The notes: generated from the letters alone by a model not told the origin. A stretch of DNA of 42,021 nt from Lysobacter antibioticus (GCF_000731095.1 NZ_JMTZ01000051.1:1-42021); one strand, 5' to 3'; numbered from the stretch's first letter, positions 1-8,461 are shown. Made by a program: numbers and translations.

Positions 1-51
1 CTCCTACCCAGGAGCCGCGCAGCAAGGGGTAGGAGCGACGCGAGTCGCGAC
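1..51. repeat. Dispersed palindromic repeat, copy 1 (cut by window edge)
   Basis: One arm (CTCCTACCC), an inner segment GAGCCGCGCAGC, then the opposite arm GTAGGAGCGACGCGAGTCGC. The inner segment recurs in the copy near 12902-12974, so this is a defined composite element and not chance GC-rich sequence. It probably continues to the left of the window. Confidence 0.75.
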
Positions 52-136
52 AGGGGGCGGGTCGAACATCGAGCCCGGTGCGACTACTCGAAGCGGCAAA
101 CACGCAGATGCTTCGTGCTTTCGCAGCGCAACGTTT

Positions 137-172
137 TCGCGGTCGCGGCTCGCGCCGCTCCTACCCAAAAGG
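137..172. repeat. Dispersed GTAGGAGCG-family repeat, half element
   Basis: A single arm of the same family (GCGGTCGCGGCTCGCGCCGC followed by TCCTACCC) just downstream of the LysR gene end. Together with the copy at 1-51 it fills the stretch downstream of the regulator. No opposite arm is visible. Confidence 0.65.
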
Positions 173-207
173 GGTGGCAGCAACGATGCAGGCGATGCCT
201 GCGCGCC

Positions 208-1092
208 TCAATCCTTCTTCACCGCCAACAACCAATCGAGAAAGCTTTGCGCCGCGGGGCGCAGGCGGCGGTGGGCGGGGTAGATCGCGTAATAGCCCCA
301 GCGCGCCGGCATCGACGGGCCGGGCAGGCGCACCAGCTGGCCGGAACGCAGATAGGGCACGGCGATCTGTTCGCGCGCCAGGGCCACGCCGATGCCGTGG
401 GCGGCGGCCATCATGGCGTCGGTGGTGTCGCTGAAGGTGTAGCGCTCTTCGAGCTTGCGGCCGTGCACGTCCGCGGCGCGGAACCAGTCGTGCCAGCCCT
501 GGCGGGCGTGGTCGGCGATCAGCGGCAGGTCGGCGATCTGCGCCGGTTCGGTGATCCGCTCGATGCCGGGCATGTTCGGCGAAGCGACCGGGAACAAGGC
601 GTCGTCCATCAGATGATGCGCGGTCAGCCCGGGCCAATGGCCGGCGCCGTGGCGGATGCCGAGGTCGGGGCCGCCTTCGTCGAATCGCGCCAACGCGATC
701 TCGGTGTCGAGGCTGAGCAATATCTTCGGGTTCGCGCTGGTGAACTCGCTCAGCCGCGGCAGCAGCCAGGTGTAGGCCAGCGAATGCAGGGTGGTGACGC
801 GCACCCGGTCGGTCTCCTCGCGGCTGACCCGCAGGCTGCGCAGCACGCCGTCCATGTCGGCCAGGGCGGTGCCGGCCGAGTCGGCGAGCTGGCGCCCTTG
901 CGGGGTCAGGGCGACGCCGCGCGCATGGCGCTGGAACAGGCTCACGCCGAGCCGGCTTTCGAGCTTGCGCACGTGATGACTGACCGCGCTGGCGGTCAAA
1001 TGCAGCTCTTCGGCGGCGTGGGCGAAATTCTGATGCCGCGCGGCCGCTTCGAAGGCCGCCAGGGCCGGTAACCAGTCTGCCCGCAATGCCAT
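208..1092 (-). CDS. LysR-family transcriptional regulator (GcvA-like)
   Basis: Predicted 294-residue cytoplasmic DNA-binding regulator. The N-terminal winged helix-turn-helix (about residues 5-65) shows the LysR pattern: ALAAFEAAARHQNFAHAAEE, then LTASAVSHHVRKLESRLG and LFQRHARGVALTPQG. The rest is a periplasmic-binding-protein-like effector domain ending with a LysR-typical hydrophobic segment. I chose the ATG at 1092 (MALRADWLP) because GAGG lies about 8 nt upstream and LysR domains normally begin close to this point; an in-frame start at 1128 would add 12 unlikely residues. It is divergent from the cupin gene at 1230 with a 137-bp shared spacer, the usual arrangement for a LysR regulator and its target. 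The GcvA-like label rests on overall sequence style (residues around WHDWFRAA). The effector is unknown. Confidence 0.9.
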   Translation of the reverse strand: MALRADWLPALAAFEAAARHQNFAHAAEELHLTASAVSHHVRKLESRLGVSLFQRHARGVALTPQGRQLADSAGTALADMDGVLRSLRVSREETDRVRVTTLHSLAYTWLLPRLSEFTSANPKILLSLDTEIALARFDEGGPDLGIRHGAGHWPGLTAHHLMDDALFPVASPNMPGIERITEPAQIADLPLIADHARQGWHDWFRAADVHGRKLEERYTFSDTTDAMMAAAHGIGVALAREQIAVPYLRSGQLVRLPGPSMPARWGYYAIYPAHRRLRPAAQSFLDWLLAVKKD

Positions 1093-1229
1093 GATCAGCC
1101 TCAAATCATATTTGTGTCTGAGCGCCAAAGTATGCGCTTGTCTCGGCTAGCAGGCCAGTCAAAATAAGCGCCAGGGAAGAGCCAGATTGTTGTCACGACC
1201 CGCCGCGACCCACCCGCCAGTGCCTGCGT

Positions 1230-1526
1230 ATGAGCCTTATCGACCTGCTTGCGACCTCCGCCGAACTGCCCGCCGCCTGGCGCTCGACCCTGGTCGGACG
1301 TTTCGGCAGCGCCAACTTCAAGCTGGTGCGGATGGACGCCGGCGCTTACGAGGAAGAGACGCACGATTTCGCCGAGGGCCTGCTGGTGCTCGACGGCGAG
1401 ATGCGTCTGAGCATCGGCGGTGCGATCGTCGAAGTCGGGGCCGGGCAGCTCTATGTGGTGCCCGCGGGTGTGGCCCACGGGGTCGCGCCGGGCAGCCGCG
1501 GCACGCTGGCGATTCTGGACGTCTGA
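1230..1526 (+). CDS. Small cupin-domain protein
   Basis: 98 residues forming one cupin beta-barrel. Cupin motif 1 is degenerate: EEETHDFAEGLLVLDGEMRL in place of the G(x)5HxH(x)3,4E(x)6G pattern, with one His visible. Motif 2 reads GQLYVVPAGVAHGV, close to the canonical G(x)5PxG(x)2H(x)3N. Such proteins bind a divalent metal or small ligand and act as isomerases, dioxygenases or sensors; the substrate cannot be deduced. It is the likely target of the divergent LysR regulator (inference from the head-to-head arrangement). A nearby upstream ATG at 1187 is in another frame and is not supported. Confidence 0.8.
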   Translation: MSLIDLLATSAELPAAWRSTLVGRFGSANFKLVRMDAGAYEEETHDFAEGLLVLDGEMRLSIGGAIVEVGAGQLYVVPAGVAHGVAPGSRGTLAILDV

Positions 1527-1811
1527 GCGAGCTGCCGGCGGAGCCGGCGCGGCACTCGATTCGTTATTGATCGGATCGGTTCTTGATTAGATCCGGCTGA
1601 TCGAATTCGGATATCCGCATCTGGGCCACGTACCGATACTGCGATCGGGCCCTGCGCTCGATGGCGCTTGGCCATGGCCGGCCTCGGTTGTCCGTATCGC
1701 GCAACGGCGTCCGTCGCCGCTGCGCCCACCGCGCCGCCGCGAGGCCGGGTGCGGCCGTGTTCCCCCGCAGGCGCCCGCATCGCGCGGCCGCCGTTTTCGA
1801 GGACTTAGCGC

Positions 1812-2750
1812 ATGCGTTCCCCCGAACTCGCCGCCAACGTAGCTTGCAACTGCCCCGCAGCCCCGGCTGCCGTGGCCACCCATTCGGACTCCGAGCGCGC
1901 CGCCTGGCGCACGCCGCTGGAGCTGACCGTGCTCGGTGCGATCTGGGGTTCGTCGTTCCTGTTCATGCGCGTGGCGGCGAAGGACTTCGGCGCGCTGCCG
2001 CTGGTGGAAATGCGGCTGGGCCTCGGCGCGCTGATCCTGTTGCCGTTCCTGTGGAAGGCGCGCGAATCGTTCAAGGGCGCGATCTGGGCCAAGCTCGCCT
2101 TGATCGGCGTGATCAATTCGGCGGTGCCGTTCGTGCTGTTCGCCTGGGCCGCGCAACGCGCGCCGGCCGGCATCGGCGCGATCACCAATTCGATGGCGGT
2201 GCTGTTCACCGCGCTGGTCGGATTCCTGTTCTTCGGCGAGAAGATCGGCATGCAACGCGCGGTCGCCTTGTTCGCCGGTTTCGCCGGCGTGGTGGTGCTG
2301 GCCAGCGGCAAGACCGCCGGCGCGAGCATCGGCTGGGCGGTCGCGGCCGGTTGTACCGCCGCCTTCCTGTACGGCATCGGCGCCAACTTGGTGCGCCGCC
2401 AACTTACCGGCTTGCCGGCCGCGGCGGTCGCTGCGGCGACCCTGGGCACTTCGGCGCTGTTGACCCTGCCGTTCGCGATCGCGCAGTGGCCGACCCACGC
2501 GATCCCGGCCAAGTCCTGGCTGTCGGCGGCCTTGCTCGGCGTGCTTTGCACCGGCATCGCCTTCGTCATGTACTACCGCCTGATCCAGCGCATCGGCGCC
2601 GGCCGCGCGGTTGCGGTGACCTACCTGGTGCCGCTGTTCGGCGTGGCCTGGGGCTGGATGCTGCTCGGCGAGCCGCTGACCGGCACCATGCTGATCGCCG
2701 CGCTGTTGATCCTCGGCAGCGTCGCGCTGAGCCAAAGGGCGGCGAAGTAA
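1812..2750 (+). CDS. EamA-family (DMT superfamily) transporter
   Basis: 312-residue inner-membrane protein with about ten hydrophobic segments arranged as two EamA repeats (about residues 35-165 and 175-305). Recognisable features are the first helix LGAIWGSSFLFMRVA, the end of the first repeat with FFGEKIGMQRAVALFAGFAGVVVLA, and the second-repeat counterpart LLGEPLTGTMLIAALLILGS. Members export metabolites such as amino acids or drugs; the substrate is not predictable. A GAGGA motif about 8 nt before the ATG supports the start. The first 30 residues are hydrophilic and unlike the family, so an internal start is possible. It is a single gene followed by a REP-like repeat. Confidence 0.9.
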   Translation: MRSPELAANVACNCPAAPAAVATHSDSERAAWRTPLELTVLGAIWGSSFLFMRVAAKDFGALPLVEMRLGLGALILLPFLWKARESFKGAIWAKLALIGVINSAVPFVLFAWAAQRAPAGIGAITNSMAVLFTALVGFLFFGEKIGMQRAVALFAGFAGVVVLASGKTAGASIGWAVAAGCTAAFLYGIGANLVRRQLTGLPAAAVAAATLGTSALLTLPFAIAQWPTHAIPAKSWLSAALLGVLCTGIAFVMYYRLIQRIGAGRAVAVTYLVPLFGVAWGWMLLGEPLTGTMLIAALLILGSVALSQRAAK

Positions 2751-2882
2751 GCATCGCGCGATGCAGAACGGCCGGCGGATGGGGGCTGCCTCCGAGCCTC
2801 GTTTTCGCGAGACTTCATGCGCCTGTCGTAGAACACGGCGATCGGTCGCTACGGGCCTTTCGTCAGTCGCTAGACTCCAAGC

Positions 2883-2967
2883 CGTCATCCCCGCGAAGGC
2901 AGGGGTCGAGAAACTTCAGCGTTCCGTCGCGATAAAGCCCTGGATCCCCGCCTTCGCGGGGATGACG
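2883..2967. repeat. REP-like inverted repeat with 18-bp perfect arms
   Basis: CGTCATCCCCGCGAAGGC at 2883-2900 is matched perfectly by its reverse complement at 2950-2967, with a 49-bp loop. The loop contains CTTCAG, the reverse complement of the CTGAAG tag found beside the copies at 18572-18751. It occupies the 365-bp gap between the EamA gene and the cyclase gene. No gene is seen in the rest of that gap. Confidence 0.85.
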
Positions 2968-3115
2968 AGCAGGAGCGTCGCAGGGCGCTGCCATGGATGA
3001 ATCGGTCGCATAAGCCGCCATCGCATCATCCGTTCGCATCACCCATCCATTGCAGCAAATCCTCGTCGCTTCCCCCATCGCAGTCTTCCATCACACCCGC
3101 CTCTCGGAGATTCGC

Positions 3116-4012
3116 TTGAATTCCATCCAGCATCGCGTCCAGTTCGATTTCGAAATCGAGTTCAGCAACGGCGGCGGCCTGCAGGGCCAGGGGTTTCGCC
3201 TCGACATCGAGGGCGACGACATCAGCGATGCCGAACTGGTCGACTACATCGTGCGCGACTTGCGCCTGCTGATGGTCGGGCCGGCGCGCATCCTCAACAA
3301 GCAAATCCTGATCGAAGCGCACAAGCGCAAGGCCGGCGGCCTGGAGCACGGCGCGACGCGTTATATCGACCTCAGCCACACCATCGAGGACGGCCTGGTC
3401 ACCTATCCGGGCATGCCGGCCGCGTATATCTGCGATTACCTCAGCCGCGAATCCTCGCGCGAGATCTACGCCGAGGGTACGCAGTTCCATATCGGCCGCA
3501 TCGACATGGTCGCCAACACCGGCACCTACATCGACTGCCCCTCGCATCGTTACGAGCACGGCGCCGACCTGTCGCAGATCCGCGCGGAAGACTGCGCCGA
3601 CCTCGACGCGATCGTGGTGCGTATCGACCCGTCGGTAAAGGCGATCGACGTCGCCTATTTCCGCGACCTGGAACTGCGCGGCCGCGCGGTATTGGTGCAC
3701 ACCGGTTGGGACCGGCACTTCGCCACGCCGGCCTATGCCGACGGCCATCCTTTCCTGACCGAAGACGCGGCGGTGTGGCTGCGCGATTGCGGGGTGAAGC
3801 TGGTCGGCATCGACTCGATGAACATCGACGACACCCGCGGCAAGACGCGCCCGGTGCATTCGACCCTGCTCGGCGCCGGCATCCTGATCGTCGAGCACCT
3901 GCGCAACCTCGCCGCGCTGCCCGACGAAGGCTTCAGCTTCAGCGCGGTGCCGCCGAAGGTGAAGGGCATGGGCACGTTCCCGGTGCGGGCCTTGGCGAAG
4001 ATCGTCGGCTAA
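3116..4012 (+). CDS. Cyclase-family protein with extra N-terminal domain
   Basis: 298 residues if translation starts at the TTG at 3116, which has GGAGA 5 nt upstream. An in-frame TTG at 3050 has no such site. Residues 80-298 match the cyclase/kynurenine formamidase-like family (Pfam Cyclase): IDLSHTIEDGLVTYPG, then NTGTYIDCPSH, ALVHTGWD-like core (VLVHTGWD) and a C-terminal GFSFSAVPPKVKGMGTFPVR. The canonical metal motif HxGTHxDxPxH is present as N134-x-G-T-Y138-x-D140-x-P-x-H144, so two usual histidine ligands are replaced; this fits a GTYxD-type subfamily distinct from KynB. Residues 1-75 form a separate small alpha/beta segment (FDFEIEFSNGGGLQGQGFRL) that I cannot name and that may be a fused stand-alone protein. 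No pathway neighbours help, so the substrate is unknown. It is convergent with the LysR gene at 4087. Confidence 0.85.
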   Translation: MNSIQHRVQFDFEIEFSNGGGLQGQGFRLDIEGDDISDAELVDYIVRDLRLLMVGPARILNKQILIEAHKRKAGGLEHGATRYIDLSHTIEDGLVTYPGMPAAYICDYLSRESSREIYAEGTQFHIGRIDMVANTGTYIDCPSHRYEHGADLSQIRAEDCADLDAIVVRIDPSVKAIDVAYFRDLELRGRAVLVHTGWDRHFATPAYADGHPFLTEDAAVWLRDCGVKLVGIDSMNIDDTRGKTRPVHSTLLGAGILIVEHLRNLAALPDEGFSFSAVPPKVKGMGTFPVRALAKIVG

Positions 4013-4086
4013 GGGGCCCGGGCTTCGCTCTCCTTCTCCCGCATGCGGGACAAGGTGCCTGCAGCGCGGATACGGGCACGCGCTCG

Positions 4087-4995
4087 CTACCGCTGCGATC
4101 CCAGATAGTCCTGCAAGGCCGCGATCGCCATGCGCACCTTGGCCGGCTGCGAATCGCGCTGCGCGGTCACCGCGTAGACGCCGAGCGGCGCCATCGTCCA
4201 TTCCGGCAATACATGCACGGCGCGGCCATCGGCCAACACCGGCGTCGCATCCGGCTCGGGCAGGCGGACGATGCCGAGCCCCTGCAGCATCATCTGCTTG
4301 AGGGTCTCGGCGTTGTTGCCGACGATGCGCCCGCCGATCCGCACCCGCCGCGAGGGTTCGCCGTCGCGATGCATCTCGACGTACTCGGGTTGGCTCATCA
4401 CGCTGAGGATCAGCATCGAGTGGCCGGCGAGTTCCTCCGGCGTGCGCGGCAGGCCGTGGGTCTGCGCATACGCCGGCGAGGCCAGCAGCAGATGCCGCCA
4501 TTCGGCCATGCGCCGCGCGATCAGGTTGGAGTCGGCGAGCCGGCCGACCCGGATCGCCAGGTCGATGCGCTCGGCGATCAGGTCGATCTGGCGGTCGTCG
4601 GCGAAGATCCGCAGCGACAGTTCGGGATAGGCGCGCATCAACGGTGCGAGTGCGGGCGCCAGATGCGCGGCGAAGCCGATCGGCGCGGCGATGCGCAACT
4701 CGCCGCGCGGTTCGTCGCGCAGGTCGCCGAGGCGGCCGTCGGCGCTGCGCGCGGCGTGCAGCATCGCTGCGCAGTCTTCGTAATAAGCCTGGCCAATCTC
4801 GGTCGTGGTCAGCTTGCGGGTGGAGCGATGCAGCAGTACCACGCCGGTCTCGGCTTCGAGCTGGCGCAGCTGCTGGCTGACCGCCGAGGGGGTCATATCG
4901 AGTTCGCGGGCGGCCGCGCTCATCGAGCCCAGTTCGACCACCCGGGCGAACAAGGCCATACGTTTGAGCCGATCTATCGTGAAGTCCAGCTTCAT
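4087..4995 (-). CDS. LysR-family transcriptional regulator
   Basis: 302 residues. The LysR winged helix is at the N-terminus: DRLKRMALFARVVELGSMSA, then ARELDMTPSAVSQQLRQLEA and LLHRSTRKLTTTEIGQAYYE. A substrate-binding domain follows, with RVGRLADSNLIARRMAEWRH, a standard block in regulators of the AaeR/DmlR-like group. The ATG at 4995 (MKLDFTIDRL) is preferred over an upstream in-frame start at 5064, which would lie almost against the divergent gene's ribosome-binding site. It sits head-to-head with the NAD(P)-binding gene at 5079 across an 83-bp spacer, so it probably controls that gene and itself. The inducer is unknown. Confidence 0.92.
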   Translation of the reverse strand: MKLDFTIDRLKRMALFARVVELGSMSAAARELDMTPSAVSQQLRQLEAETGVVLLHRSTRKLTTTEIGQAYYEDCAAMLHAARSADGRLGDLRDEPRGELRIAAPIGFAAHLAPALAPLMRAYPELSLRIFADDRQIDLIAERIDLAIRVGRLADSNLIARRMAEWRHLLLASPAYAQTHGLPRTPEELAGHSMLILSVMSQPEYVEMHRDGEPSRRVRIGGRIVGNNAETLKQMMLQGLGIVRLPEPDATPVLADGRAVHVLPEWTMAPLGVYAVTAQRDSQPAKVRMAIAALQDYLGSQR

Positions 4996-5078
4996 GGTGA
5001 TAGCGTCCTGGGCCGGATTATCGCGGAGTCTGTAAGTCAGCAAACTATATCCCGTCCAATCCACTACGGGAGTCCCCC

Positions 5079-5735
5079 ATGAACATCGTCCTGATCGGCG
5101 CCACCGGTTACGTCGGCCGCGCCCTGCTCCAAGAAGCCCTGCAGCGCGGCCACCGCGTCACCGCGGTCGCCCGCGACACCTCGTCGCTGCAGGCGCACGA
5201 CGGCCTGACCGCGAAGCCGGCCAGCATCGACGGCGAGGCGACGGCGTCCGCGACCGTGGCCGAACTCAGCCGTGGCCACGACGCGGTGATCGCCTCGTAC
5301 AACGCCGGCGGCTGGAAGAACCCGAACGTCGGCCGCGACACCGTAGCCGGCTATACCCGGATCGTCGAAGGCCTGAAGCAGGCCGGCGTGCCGCGTCTGC
5401 TCGTGGTCGGCGGCGCCGGCAGCCTGGAGATCGCGCCGGACCAGCAAGTGCTCGACCAGCCCGGTTTCCCGGCCGAGTACCGCGACGGCGCCGAAGCCAT
5501 GCGCACGGTGCTCAACACGCTGCGCGAGGAGAAGAGCCTGGACTGGAGCTTCCTGTCGCCGGCCGCGCACCTGGTGCCGGGCGAGCGCAGCGGTCGTTAC
5601 CGCATCGGCGCCGATCAGTTGCTGGTCGACGAGAAGGGCGAGAGCAACATCTCGGTGCAGGATTATGCGGTCGCGCTGATCGACGAACTGGAGCAGCCGG
5701 CGCATTCGCGCAAGCGCTTCACCGTCGCTTACTGA
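5079..5735 (+). CDS. NAD(P)H-binding Rossmann-fold protein (atypical SDR)
   Basis: 218 residues. The N-terminus carries the dinucleotide-binding glycine motif GATGYVG (residues 7-13) directly after the first strand MNIVLI, typical of NmrA/YwnB-like atypical short-chain dehydrogenases. The segment PRLLVVGGAGSLEIAPDQQV followed by WSFLSPAAHLVPGERSGRYR is characteristic of this family. The catalytic Tyr-x-x-x-Lys of classical SDRs is not evident, so the role may be redox sensing or a flavin/quinone reductase-like activity. GGGAG lies just before the ATG. The divergent LysR regulator at 4995 is the probable controller. Confidence 0.85.
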   Translation: MNIVLIGATGYVGRALLQEALQRGHRVTAVARDTSSLQAHDGLTAKPASIDGEATASATVAELSRGHDAVIASYNAGGWKNPNVGRDTVAGYTRIVEGLKQAGVPRLLVVGGAGSLEIAPDQQVLDQPGFPAEYRDGAEAMRTVLNTLREEKSLDWSFLSPAAHLVPGERSGRYRIGADQLLVDEKGESNISVQDYAVALIDELEQPAHSRKRFTVAY

Positions 5736-5841
5736 TCGTTGCGTGCGATGGGAACGAAGGGCGCGATAGTGGGGCTGTCGCGCTCTTCGTCGTGCACGGT
5801 CATTTCAACTGATCGCTACGGCGCGAGTGCCCAACCCTGCG

Positions 5842-5868
5842 GTCGCGGCTTACGCCGCTCCTACAAAG
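5842..5868. repeat. Dispersed GTAGGAGCG-family repeat, half element
   Basis: GCGGTCGCGGCTTACGCCGC followed by TCCTAC, one arm of the family, in the convergent gap between the Rossmann protein and the aldo-keto reductase. Confidence 0.65.
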
Positions 5869-5898
5869 GGAGCGGCCAGTGGCGCCGTGCACGGGCTC

Positions 5899-6861
5899 TC
5901 AGCCGATCGCCGCGACCAGGGCTTCGCGTTGTTTCGCATCGAGCACAGGGCCGACGCCGGCCTTGAGGTTGTCGGTCTGGTTCTTGGGCTTGGACGTCGC
6001 CGGAATCACCACCGTCACCGCCGCTTCGCTGAGGGCGAACTTGAGGAACAACTGCGCCCAGGAATCGGCGCCGACCTCGGACGCCCAGGGCGGCAGCGGT
6101 TTGCCCTTGACCTGCGAAAACAAACGGCCGTCCTCGAAGGCGCGGTTGATCATCACCGCGATACCCAACTCGCGCGCGAGCGGAAACACCGTGCGTTCGG
6201 CAGCGCGCGAGACCGGCGAATAATTGATCTGGACGAAGTCGGGCTTGAGCGCGCGCATGTCTTGCGCGAGTTGCGCCTGCGCTTGTTCGCGGTAATGGGT
6301 CAGGCCGACCAGGCGCACCTTGCCTTGCTGCTTCAGTTCGCGCGCAAGCGCGAGCTGGGTGCGGGTGTCGCCCAGGTTGTGCACCTGCAGCAGGTCGATG
6401 CGATCGGTGCGCAGGCGCCGCAGCGAGGCTTCGAACTGCGCCAGGCCTTCGTCGCGGCCGCTGACGCCGGACAGCTTGGTGGCGAGGAACAGGCGCTCGC
6501 GCAGCTTGGCTTCGGCCACGAGATCGCCGAGCACGTCCTCGGCGCTGGAATAGGTCGGCGCGGTGTCGATGACGCGGGCGCCGGCATCGACGAAACGTTT
6601 CAGCACCTCGCGCAGGGGCGCACGCGATGCCGCGTCCGTGCCGACCTCGAAGCTGCCCGAGGTGCCCATGCCGATCACCGGGATGGATTCGCCGGTCGCG
6701 GGAATCGTGCGCTTGAGCAGGGTCCCGGAGAACGACGTTTCGGCCGGTGCTGTTGCCGCCGCGGCGGGCGGCGATTCGTCGCTGCATGCGGCCAGCGGCG
6801 CGAGTGCGAGGCCGGTGGCGGCGAGGGAGACGGTGCCGAGGAAATCGCGACGACTGGCCAT
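5899..6861 (-). CDS. Aldo/keto reductase, predicted Tat-exported lipoprotein
   Basis: 320 residues. The N-terminus combines a twin-arginine motif (SRRDFLG, Arg4-Arg5), a hydrophobic stretch and a lipobox LAAC with Cys26, so the protein is predicted to be exported folded and lipid-anchored on the periplasmic side. The rest is an (alpha/beta)8 aldo/keto reductase domain: catalytic Asp and Tyr in VIDTAPTYSSAE, Lys in LATKLS, His in DLLQVHNLGD, and the C-terminal cofactor-binding block VVIPATSKPKNQTDN. The family uses NADPH to reduce aldehydes and ketones. How a periplasmic enzyme would recycle NADPH is unclear; Tat export with bound cofactor is known for other proteins. It is a single gene, convergent with the Rossmann gene. 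Confidence 0.9.
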   Translation of the reverse strand: MASRRDFLGTVSLAATGLALAPLAACSDESPPAAAATAPAETSFSGTLLKRTIPATGESIPVIGMGTSGSFEVGTDAASRAPLREVLKRFVDAGARVIDTAPTYSSAEDVLGDLVAEAKLRERLFLATKLSGVSGRDEGLAQFEASLRRLRTDRIDLLQVHNLGDTRTQLALARELKQQGKVRLVGLTHYREQAQAQLAQDMRALKPDFVQINYSPVSRAAERTVFPLARELGIAVMINRAFEDGRLFSQVKGKPLPPWASEVGADSWAQLFLKFALSEAAVTVVIPATSKPKNQTDNLKAGVGPVLDAKQREALVAAIG

Positions 6862-7008
6862 GGCGGAGGCTCGCTGTGGGATCGGTGCGGTGGTCGCCTG
6901 CGTGGCGGGCGACCCTGCGGCGATTGTGGCACCGAATCCTCGCCGGCGAGGCGTTGCGTGACGGGCGGGAAATCAGCGGGGGTGGGTATCGGCGCGATCG
7001 GAACGAAT

Positions 7009-7081
7009 GCGGTCGCGACTTGCGTCGCTCCTACCCTTAAAGCCGCGTTCCAGGGTAGGAGCGGCGCGAGCCGCGACCGCG
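7009..7081. repeat. Dispersed palindromic repeat, full inverted pair
   Basis: The left arm GCGGTCGCGACTTGCGTCGC with TCCTACCCT and the right arm AGGGTAGGAGCGGCGCGAGC with CGCGACCGC face each other around AAAGCCGCGTTCC. The arms are imperfect copies. It fills most of the 281-bp gap upstream of the aldo-keto reductase gene. Confidence 0.8.
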
Positions 7082-7142
7082 ATGTTTCGAAAGCCGGCGC
7101 TACGCCCCGTAAGCCGGCGTCGCCGCGACGCAACGACTGGCC

Positions 7143-8045
7143 TCAACGTGCCCCGAGCTTCTCCAACAAACGCATCGCCGCGGCCGGGTTGCGTTCCTTC
7201 GCGGCGCTGATGAAATAGACGAAGACTTCGCGCGGCTTGCCGCCCTCGACGGGCGCGGCGACATGCGGCAGCTCGGGCCGATCTCGACCTTGCGCCCAGG
7301 CCTGCGCGCGTTGCTTCCAGTCATCCAACTCGGCCTCGGGATAGCCTGCCGCCACTTCGCTGCGCGAACGCATCAGCCGGGCGTAGACGAAATCGCCGGT
7401 GACGTCGGCCAAGGAGGGGTATTCGTCTGAGTCGGTGAATACCGTGGCGATGCGGTGCTCGCGCGCCAGCCGCACATAGGCCTCGTCGAGGAAGCTCGGA
7501 TGGCGGACTTCCAGTACGTGCTTGAGTGCGCGGCCGTCGAGCGTGCGCGGCAGGTTGTCCAGAAACGCCGCGATGTCGTCGCGGTCGAACACGCGGTTCG
7601 GCGTAAGCTGCCACAGGATCGGCCCGAGCCGCTGGCCGAATTCGCTCAAGCCGCCGTCGATGAAGGCCTTCGCGCCGTTGCCGGCCTTGGCCAGGGCGCC
7701 GCCCTGGGTGATGCGGCCCGGCGCCTTCAGCGAGAACACGAAATGTTCCGGCGTCTCCGCCGCCCACTTCGCATAGGTCGCCGGCTTCTGCGCGCTGTAG
7801 TAGGTGCCGTTGATCTCGATGCTGCTGAGCTGGCGGCTGGCGAACTCGAGCTCGCGCCGCTGCACCAGCTTGTCCGGATAGAAGTTGTTGCGCCAGGGCA
7901 CGAAGGTCCAGCCGCCGATGCCGGCGCGGATACCCTCGACCGGGCCGGGGCCGGCGCCGAAATCGCCGGCCGCGGTCGAAGCCGGGGCGGCGGGAGCGGC
8001 GAACAGATCGCCGGGTGCGGAGTCGCTGCTGCGTTTGCGATTCAT
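7143..8045 (-). CDS. DUF72 domain-containing protein
   Basis: 300 residues, cytoplasmic. The DUF72 (YecE-like) TIM-barrel begins near residue 45 with IRAGIGGWTFVPWRNNFYP, continues with the family block SSIEINGTYYSAQKPATYAK and KAPGRITQ, and ends with VFVYFISAAKERNPAAAMRL, the usual C-terminal strand-helix. No enzymatic function is established for the family. The first ~40 residues are a low-complexity Ala/Pro/Gly tail. The ATG at 8045 overlaps the TGA of the upstream VOC gene in an ATGA, so the two are translationally coupled; an in-frame start at 8078 would lie inside that gene. Confidence 0.9.
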   Translation of the reverse strand: MNRKRSSDSAPGDLFAAPAAPASTAAGDFGAGPGPVEGIRAGIGGWTFVPWRNNFYPDKLVQRRELEFASRQLSSIEINGTYYSAQKPATYAKWAAETPEHFVFSLKAPGRITQGGALAKAGNGAKAFIDGGLSEFGQRLGPILWQLTPNRVFDRDDIAAFLDNLPRTLDGRALKHVLEVRHPSFLDEAYVRLAREHRIATVFTDSDEYPSLADVTGDFVYARLMRSRSEVAAGYPEAELDDWKQRAQAWAQGRDRPELPHVAAPVEGGKPREVFVYFISAAKERNPAAAMRLLEKLGAR

Positions 8046-8461
8046 AGGTTCCACGGGTTGTAGGTGCCGAACCACCACAGTCGGCCTTCGAGGTCGCGGC
8101 AGGTGTAGGCGCGTCCACCGTAGTCCTGGTCGGCGATCTCGACCACGATCTCGGCGCCGGCCGCGCGCGCCTGCGCATAGTGCTCGTCGGCGTCGCTGAC
8201 GACCACCGAGCAGGCCTGAGTCTCGCGCCCGCCGATCTCATCGGGTTGGACGATGCGCCGGCCCCATTCGCTGCTGTCGTCGACCGAGCCGAGCATGATC
8301 ATGCCCGGCCCGTAGGTCAGCTGGGCATGGTGCACGGTATCGCCGTCGGCGTAGACGGCGTGTTTCTCGAAACCGAACGCGCGGCACAGCCATTCGATCG
8401 CGGCGGGCGCGTTGCGGTAACGCAGGGACGGGATGATGGTGCTGCCGACGATCGAGTCCAT
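8042..8461 (-). CDS. VOC-family (glyoxalase/bleomycin resistance-like) protein
   Basis: 139 residues from the ATG at 8461, which has GGAG about 9 nt upstream; the open frame extends to 8518 without a better site. The fold is the PhnB-like VOC module: IIPSLRYRNAPAAIEWLCRA, FGFEKHAVYADGDTVHHAQL, MIMLGS, and a second half with YTCRDLEGRLWWFGTYNPW. Such proteins bind a metal and act as lyases, isomerases or antibiotic-binding proteins; the substrate is unknown. Its stop overlaps the DUF72 start, forming a two-gene operon. It is divergent from the GFA gene at 8577, with a 115-bp shared promoter region. Confidence 0.88.
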   Translation of the reverse strand: MDSIVGSTIIPSLRYRNAPAAIEWLCRAFGFEKHAVYADGDTVHHAQLTYGPGMIMLGSVDDSSEWGRRIVQPDEIGGRETQACSVVVSDADEHYAQARAAGAEIVVEIADQDYGGRAYTCRDLEGRLWWFGTYNPWNL

